Below, in pieces: positions 60,745 to 61,064 of a stretch of 61,064 nucleotides of DNA (position 1 is its first letter; every line of letters begins with the position of its first letter). The stretch is taken from the NCBI GenBank assembly GCA_964369635.1, contig CAYJGN010000003.1, positions 1-61,064 of the forward strand, read 5' to 3'. The stretch is from CAYJGN01 sp964369635 (lineage in GTDB: Bacteria; Bacillota; Clostridia; Oscillospirales; Ruminococcaceae). The position numbers and the translations under genes were made by a program. The notes below the pieces were generated by a model. It was not told where the DNA came from. It saw only the letters and a list, made by a program, of their open reading frames with translations, and did no database searches.

Positions 60745-60838
60745 AGCGGCGCCCACGCAAAAAACGCACTGAAGTGCGTTTTGGCAAGCTTTGCTTGCCG
60801 CACGAACCGACTGGTTCGCGCTTTGCGTGGGCGCCGCT
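60745..60838. repeat. Cloverleaf palindromic element 4
   Basis: A perfect 17-bp outer stem (60745-60761 with 60822-60838) encloses three hairpins: AAACGCACT/AGTGCGTTT, GGCAAGC/GCTTGCC and CGAACC/GGTTCG. Same plan as the elements at 11590, 13042 and 18312, with unrelated stem sequences. The remaining bases up to 60948 hold nothing recognisable. Confidence 0.8.
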
Positions 60839-60948
60839 TCACAGTAAACCCTGCCAGAATAAGGTATTACAGGAAAATCCAATCAGATACAGCATAGTGA
60901 CCCGCTTAGTAGATTTGTTGTAAATAATAGCTTTTTAATATAACGAAA

Positions 60949-60971
60949 CAAAAACCGCCATTATGGCGGTT
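60949..60971 (-). terminator. Minus-strand terminator
   Basis: Read on the minus strand, AACCGCC pairs with GGCGGTT around ATAAT and is followed by TTTG. It implies a minus-strand gene beyond the right edge. Confidence 0.7.
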
Positions 60972-61028
60972 ACTGATAAGGGTAGATTATATCGAAGTTT
61001 ATCTGCAATTTATCCTGTTATATTGTAG

Positions 61029-61048
61029 GGTCACGGCTTGCCGTGACC
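61029..61048. repeat. Hairpin at the window edge
   Basis: GGTCACGGC-TT-GCCGTGACC is a perfect 9-bp hairpin, followed by GCAAAGTTTGC, another small palindrome. It could be part of a further structured element cut by the window end. Confidence 0.45.
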
Positions 61049-61064
61049 GCAAAGTTTGCATGAA

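Noticed and set aside
1..61064. tRNA, rRNA, CRISPR or integrase genes
   Set aside because: I looked for tRNA-like T-arm sequence, rRNA conserved stretches and regular repeat-spacer arrays on both strands and saw none; a covariance scan could still find a diverged RNA.

Overview
The window reads as a chromosomal piece of a low-GC Gram-positive anaerobe of the class Clostridia. The evidence is a Rex-controlled adhE, a reverse rubrerythrin, ferredoxin-like clusters on an aldo/keto reductase, a CIRCE element before groESL, an alaS T-box leader, RNase M5, RqcH, DUF896, DUF1858 and DUF2089 proteins, AGGAGG-type ribosome binding sites and frequent TTG/GTG starts. Three runs of ten N (11414-11423, 34543-34552, 56532-56541) show a scaffolded draft assembly. 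I cannot name a genus.

Layout. 1-5.7 kb: degV and a variant metallophosphoesterase on the minus strand, then adhE with two Rex boxes and an APH-fold kinase. 5.8-7.4 kb: a zinc-type macrodomain protein overlapping a class M sirtuin, a protein ADP-ribosylation writer/eraser pair. 7.5-11.4 kb: potABCD polyamine importer. 11.8-18.2 kb: single genes (Fe-S aldo/keto reductase, GNAT, FMN hydroxyacid oxidase, EF-G paralogue, DUF2089 plus membrane protein). 18.7-31.6 kb: the accessory locus of most interest. Two GntR/UTRA regulators are followed by a region rich in operator-like repeats and then one long operon: a BMP-type nucleoside-like binding lipoprotein, its ATPase and two permeases, five consecutive ADP-ribosylglycohydrolase-family proteins, and a PfkB-fold kinase. 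31.8-38.7 kb: small regulators, a two-component system, an AEC transporter, two HAD phosphatases, DNA polymerase IV and an ImmA-like peptidase. 39.1-50.2 kb: MATE pump, sigma factor, trmK-nif3-rqcH, reverse rubrerythrin, lipid kinase, groESL. 50.4-60.7 kb: a class B PBP, T-box-alaS, HIT and PRTase genes, comEC, holA, rnmV and a canonical PfkB kinase.

How the genes work together. The 18.7-31.6 kb locus has the same part list as E. coli yegTUVW (transporter, ADP-ribosylglycohydrolase-family YegU, PfkB YegV, GntR YegW), but here the transporter is an ABC system and the hydrolase is present five times. The paralogues are not equivalent: the fifth has the canonical DraG-type motifs, the first three form a divergent group that keeps the metal-binding aspartates, and the fourth has lost most of them. 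The kinase has Asn where the family has its catalytic Asp. The simplest reading is uptake and N- or O-glycoside cleavage of nucleoside-like compounds, with some subunits turned into non-catalytic partners; the substrate is unknown. With the macrodomain/sirtuin pair upstream, the window holds seven proteins of ADP-ribose-related families.

The intergenic spaces also carry a family of about 86-110 bp cloverleaf palindromes (one outer stem enclosing three hairpins) at four places. Two are alike in sequence and flank the aldo/keto reductase; the other two share only the architecture.
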